Positions 4,927 through 7,277 of a stretch of 7,277 nucleotides of DNA are shown one piece after another. The notes beneath the pieces were generated by a model that did no database searches, was not told the origin of the DNA, and saw nothing but the letters and a program-made list of their open reading frames with translations. Location: the NCBI GenBank assembly GCA_038532435.1, contig JBCBAP010000111.1, positions 1-7,277 on the forward strand, read 5' to 3'. This DNA comes from JBCBAP01 sp038532435. Its GTDB lineage: Bacteria > Pseudomonadota > Alphaproteobacteria > Rhodobacterales > Rhodobacteraceae. Each line of letters starts with the position of its first letter. The stretch's first letter is position 1. The translations under genes and the position numbers were made by a program.

Positions 4927-6321
4927 TCACGCGGCGCGGAAGAAGCCGGCGGCTTTCGCGTCGGCCATCCCCTCGTCGAGGGTCTTCCACACCAGCTCGA
5001 TCAGCCGGTCGATCTCCTCGTCAGAGATGATGAGCGGGGGCGAGATGATCATCTTGTCCCCCACATGGCGCATCACGAGGCCGTTCATGAAGCTCCGCTC
5101 GCGGGTCAGGAGCCCCACTTCCCCGGGATAGGCGAACGGCGCGCGGGCGGAACTGTCCGGCGTGAGCTCGAGCGCGCCCATCAGGCCCGTGATCCGTGCT
5201 TCACCCACCATGGGATGCTCACCGAGTTTCAGCCAACGCTCGGCCATGTAGGCGGCGGTATGGGTCCGAACCCGGTCCACGATCCCTTCCTCCCGCAGGA
5301 TGCGGATATTCTCCAGCGCGACAGCAGCCGCGACCGGATGGGAGGAGTAGGTGTAGCCGTGGTAAAACTCGCCACCATCCTCGATCACCTGGGCGACGCT
5401 TTCGCGCAGGATCGACCCGCCGATGGGCTGATAGCCGGATGAGAGCCCCTTAGCGATCGTCATGATGTCCGGATCGATACCGTAGGTTTGGGAGCCGAAC
5501 CAATTTCCGGTCCGGCCGAAGCCGCAGATGACCTCATCGGCGATCAGCAGGATCTCCCGCTCGCGACAGATGCGGGAAATCTCGGGCCAGTAGGTGTCCG
5601 GCGGGATGATGACCCCGCCCGCACCCTGGATCGGTTCGGCGATGAAGGCCGCGATCTTGTCCTCGCCGAGCAGGTCGATAGCCTCCTCAAGCTGGCGGGC
5701 GCGGGCAAGGCCGAATTCGGCAGGGCTCAGATCGCCCCCTTCCGCGTACCAGTGGGGCTGGTCGATATGGTGGATGTCCGGGATCGGCAGCCCACCCTGG
5801 CTGTGCATCGCCGCCATGCCCCCAAGGCTCGCGGAGCCGACGGAGGAACCGTGGTAGGCATTCTTCCGGGCGATGACGATGCGTTTTTCCGGTTTGCCGA
5901 GTGTCGCCCAGTAGTGGCGGACGAGGCGCAGGTTGGTGTCGTTCGCCTCCGACCCGGAGCCCGCATAGAAGACCCGTGTCTTGTCCCCCGGCGCGACCTC
6001 GGCCAAGGCCTGGGAGAGTGCGACCGCCGGCGGGTGCGTCGTCTGGAAGAAGGTGTTGTAGTAGGGAAGCTGCGCCATCTGCCGCGCCGCGGCCTCCGCC
6101 AGTTCCCGCCGTCCGTAGCCGATGTTGACGCACCAAAGCCCGGCCATTCCGTCGAGGATGCGTGCGCCGTCATTGTCCGTCAGGTAGACCCCGTCAGCCG
6201 AGGTGATGACCCGCGCCCCTTTCTGACGCAAACCCGCCGTGTCGGTGAACGGATGAAGGTGGTGCGCGCCGTCGAGGGACTGAAGCTCTTCGGTGGGCCG
6301 ATGATTGTCGAGGAGGGTCAT
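4927..6321 (-). CDS. spuC: Putrescine--pyruvate aminotransferase-like class III PLP aminotransferase
   Basis: Transfers the amino group of putrescine, or a related diamine or omega-amino compound, to pyruvate, giving 4-aminobutanal and alanine. The 464 residues match the SpuC-type subgroup: HHLHPFTD (20-27), GLWCVNIGYGR (61-71), LPYYNTFF (85-92), phosphate-binding GSGSEAND (121-128), YHGSS (156-160), EPIQGAGG (229-236), ADEVICGFGRTG with the PLP-ring Asp262, and IAKGLSSGYQPIGG with the Schiff-base Lys291. All key residues are present and the length is normal. ATG 6321 has AAGG (6331-6328) 6 nt upstream. The upstream terminator (6381-6405) separates it from the Hint gene, so its promoter should lie within about 60 bp, though I could not identify a convincing one. 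The 142 bp to the next gene hold no clear terminator, so co-transcription is plausible. Beta-alanine or taurine transaminases are the main alternatives. Confidence 0.93.
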   Translation of the reverse strand: MTLLDNHRPTEELQSLDGAHHLHPFTDTAGLRQKGARVITSADGVYLTDNDGARILDGMAGLWCVNIGYGRRELAEAAARQMAQLPYYNTFFQTTHPPAVALSQALAEVAPGDKTRVFYAGSGSEANDTNLRLVRHYWATLGKPEKRIVIARKNAYHGSSVGSASLGGMAAMHSQGGLPIPDIHHIDQPHWYAEGGDLSPAEFGLARARQLEEAIDLLGEDKIAAFIAEPIQGAGGVIIPPDTYWPEISRICREREILLIADEVICGFGRTGNWFGSQTYGIDPDIMTIAKGLSSGYQPIGGSILRESVAQVIEDGGEFYHGYTYSSHPVAAAVALENIRILREEGIVDRVRTHTAAYMAERWLKLGEHPMVGEARITGLMGALELTPDSSARAPFAYPGEVGLLTRERSFMNGLVMRHVGDKMIISPPLIISDEEIDRLIELVWKTLDEGMADAKAAGFFRAA

Positions 6322-6380
6322 GGGATGCCTTGCGCCGATGCCGTTACGCGGACTGTGCCGCGAAACGGAGGCAAGGGAAA

Positions 6381-6405
6381 GGGTCCCGGATCTGTTCCGG
6401 GACCC
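6381..6405 (-). terminator. Intrinsic terminator of the Hint-domain gene
   Basis: A perfect 10-bp inverted repeat, GGGTCCCGGA/TCCGGGACCC, encloses a 5-nt loop (6391-6395). On the minus strand it starts 9 nt after the TGA (6417-6415) and is followed by TTTCCCTT, a short T-run. It lies 59 bp before the aminotransferase ATG, so it should insulate that gene from upstream transcription. Confidence 0.75.
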
Positions 6406-6414
6406 GGCGCGTCG

Positions 6415-7277
6415 TCAGGCCGCTGCTGTACGCCCCAGCCGCGCGCGGATCTTTCCCGGGAGCTGCCGGGGCGACATCGCACGCGGCAGTTCGAGCGTCG
6501 GGACAGTCTCGAGTTCCGCTCCGTAAAGCGCCTCATACTCCGCATAGTTGGAGAACGCCCGCCGTGAAATAGAATCCACGAAAGTCTCCGCCGGTGCACC
6601 GTTGGCGCGGATGATATCGTGTTCCGCGGTCTCGACATGGAAGACCGTGAAATCCGACTCAAGCGCATCAACGGGCACCGTGCGGATCGTCTCCCCATTC
6701 ACCAGCGCGCCCGCGGCACAGAGGATACCGTCGAGCAGGAGTGCATGGTCTGCAGTTACGGTGAGGGGAGAGGTCGGCACATTGAGCCCAAGCGCGCCCG
6801 CCTCGATGCGCACGATCTGGTCGCGCATCTTATGACGGAAGAGCTTCAGGATCCGGCGATGGCCGACCCATTTGACAGGGACCAACGTGCCGTTTTGCGT
6901 TCGAAGAAGATCGCCGATCTTCAGGCTTTCGACGGGAACTTCCTCGTCCGCGCCGTCGATCAAAGTGCCCGTGGCGAAGCAGGGCACCGCCTCTCCGGTC
7001 GCGAACTCGAAGTCGATCTCGGACGGAAAGCTGAAGAAGCTGTCGAAGGATCGGTGAGAGAAGTAGAGCGTCACGCTGTCCGGACCGCCGGAGGGGTTTT
7101 CCTCGTAGACCGCGAGAAGCGGCGTGCCGCTGACATTGACCTCGCCAATGAACAGGCCCGCATCCGGTGTCGTCGCCTGAAACCCGTTGACGAAGTCGAA
7201 CGTACCAAACTCCATCGGTTCGTTTCGTTCGAAATCGCCGGTATCGTAGAGGGTATTGGGCTCGGTCCCGTCGGAAA
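6415..7277 (-). CDS. Hint-domain protein (Hint_2 type), N-terminus outside window
   Basis: Partial gene: 287 complete codons are visible, and the frame stays open to the right edge without a stop. The ATG at 7215 is therefore probably internal, since about 20 further codons upstream also read as plausible protein. The N-terminal visible part is a Phe/Asp/Gly-rich beta-type segment ending in DFEFATGEAVP. The Hint fold then begins at Cys (codon 6981-6979) in CFATGTLI, continues with VESLKIGDLLRTQNG and VPVKWVGHRR, and contains the intein block-B motif VTADHALLLDG (His at 6747-6745). It closes with HVETAEHDIIRANGAPAETF. About 55 residues follow the core, Arg-rich at the very end. Such proteins are common in Rhodobacterales and are often presumed secreted or surface-associated; the natural role is unknown. 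The conserved Cys and His are compatible with self-cleavage, but this is not shown. A terminator follows closely. Confidence 0.9.
   Translation of the reverse strand, partial: SDGTEPNTLYDTGDFERNEPMEFGTFDFVNGFQATTPDAGLFIGEVNVSGTPLLAVYEENPSGGPDSVTLYFSHRSFDSFFSFPSEIDFEFATGEAVPCFATGTLIDGADEEVPVESLKIGDLLRTQNGTLVPVKWVGHRRILKLFRHKMRDQIVRIEAGALGLNVPTSPLTVTADHALLLDGILCAAGALVNGETIRTVPVDALESDFTVFHVETAEHDIIRANGAPAETFVDSISRRAFSNYAEYEALYGAELETVPTLELPRAMSPRQLPGKIRARLGRTAAA

Noticed and set aside
5488..6567. 359-codon plus-strand open frame across the aminotransferase and Hint genes
   Set aside because: It spans two real minus-strand genes and the terminator between them, and its composition is that of antisense GC-rich sequence.

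Overview
This 7.3 kb GC-rich window looks like chromosomal DNA from an alphaproteobacterium, most likely the Rhodobacterales. That placement is inferred from gene content: a Hint-domain protein of the type common in that group, an alphaproteobacterial-style ferrochelatase, a small HExxH metallopeptidase and a putrescine-catabolism pair. No rRNA, tRNA, insertion sequence or CRISPR array was seen.

Layout, left to right. (1) 1-511, minus: N-terminal half of a DEAD-box RNA helicase (RhlE type) that runs off the left edge and starts at TTG. (2) 512-856: a 345-base non-coding stretch with a good sigma70-type promoter facing the helicase. It implies a leader of about 240 nt, and the strongest hairpin lies directly against the helicase Shine-Dalgarno. 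(3) 857-1822, plus: a 321-residue protein with no housekeeping role that I recognise. It has an LQR...VQR N-terminal segment and a GHLLN...NNLYPIT..AN block, which suggest a His-Asn nuclease-like toxin or effector. It is the most interesting gene here. (4) 1824-2933, minus: hemH, convergent with the effector gene and only 1 bp from it. (5) 3067-3465, plus: a small zinc metallopeptidase-like protein, divergent from hemH. (6) 3477-4784, minus: a PuuB/OrdL-type FAD amine oxidoreductase. (7) 4927-6321, minus: a SpuC-type putrescine aminotransferase. (8) 6415-7277, minus: a Hint-domain protein that enters from the right edge and ends at a strong hairpin terminator.

How the genes work together. The aminotransferase and the FAD oxidoreductase lie in the same direction, 142 bp apart, and probably form a polyamine-degradation unit that is insulated from the Hint gene by the terminator at 6381-6405. 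HemH performs the last step of protoheme synthesis. The helicase probably acts in RNA remodelling or decay and may be controlled through its structured leader. The nuclease-like gene has no visible partner or immunity gene. It looks like an isolated accessory cargo gene inserted between two core genes.
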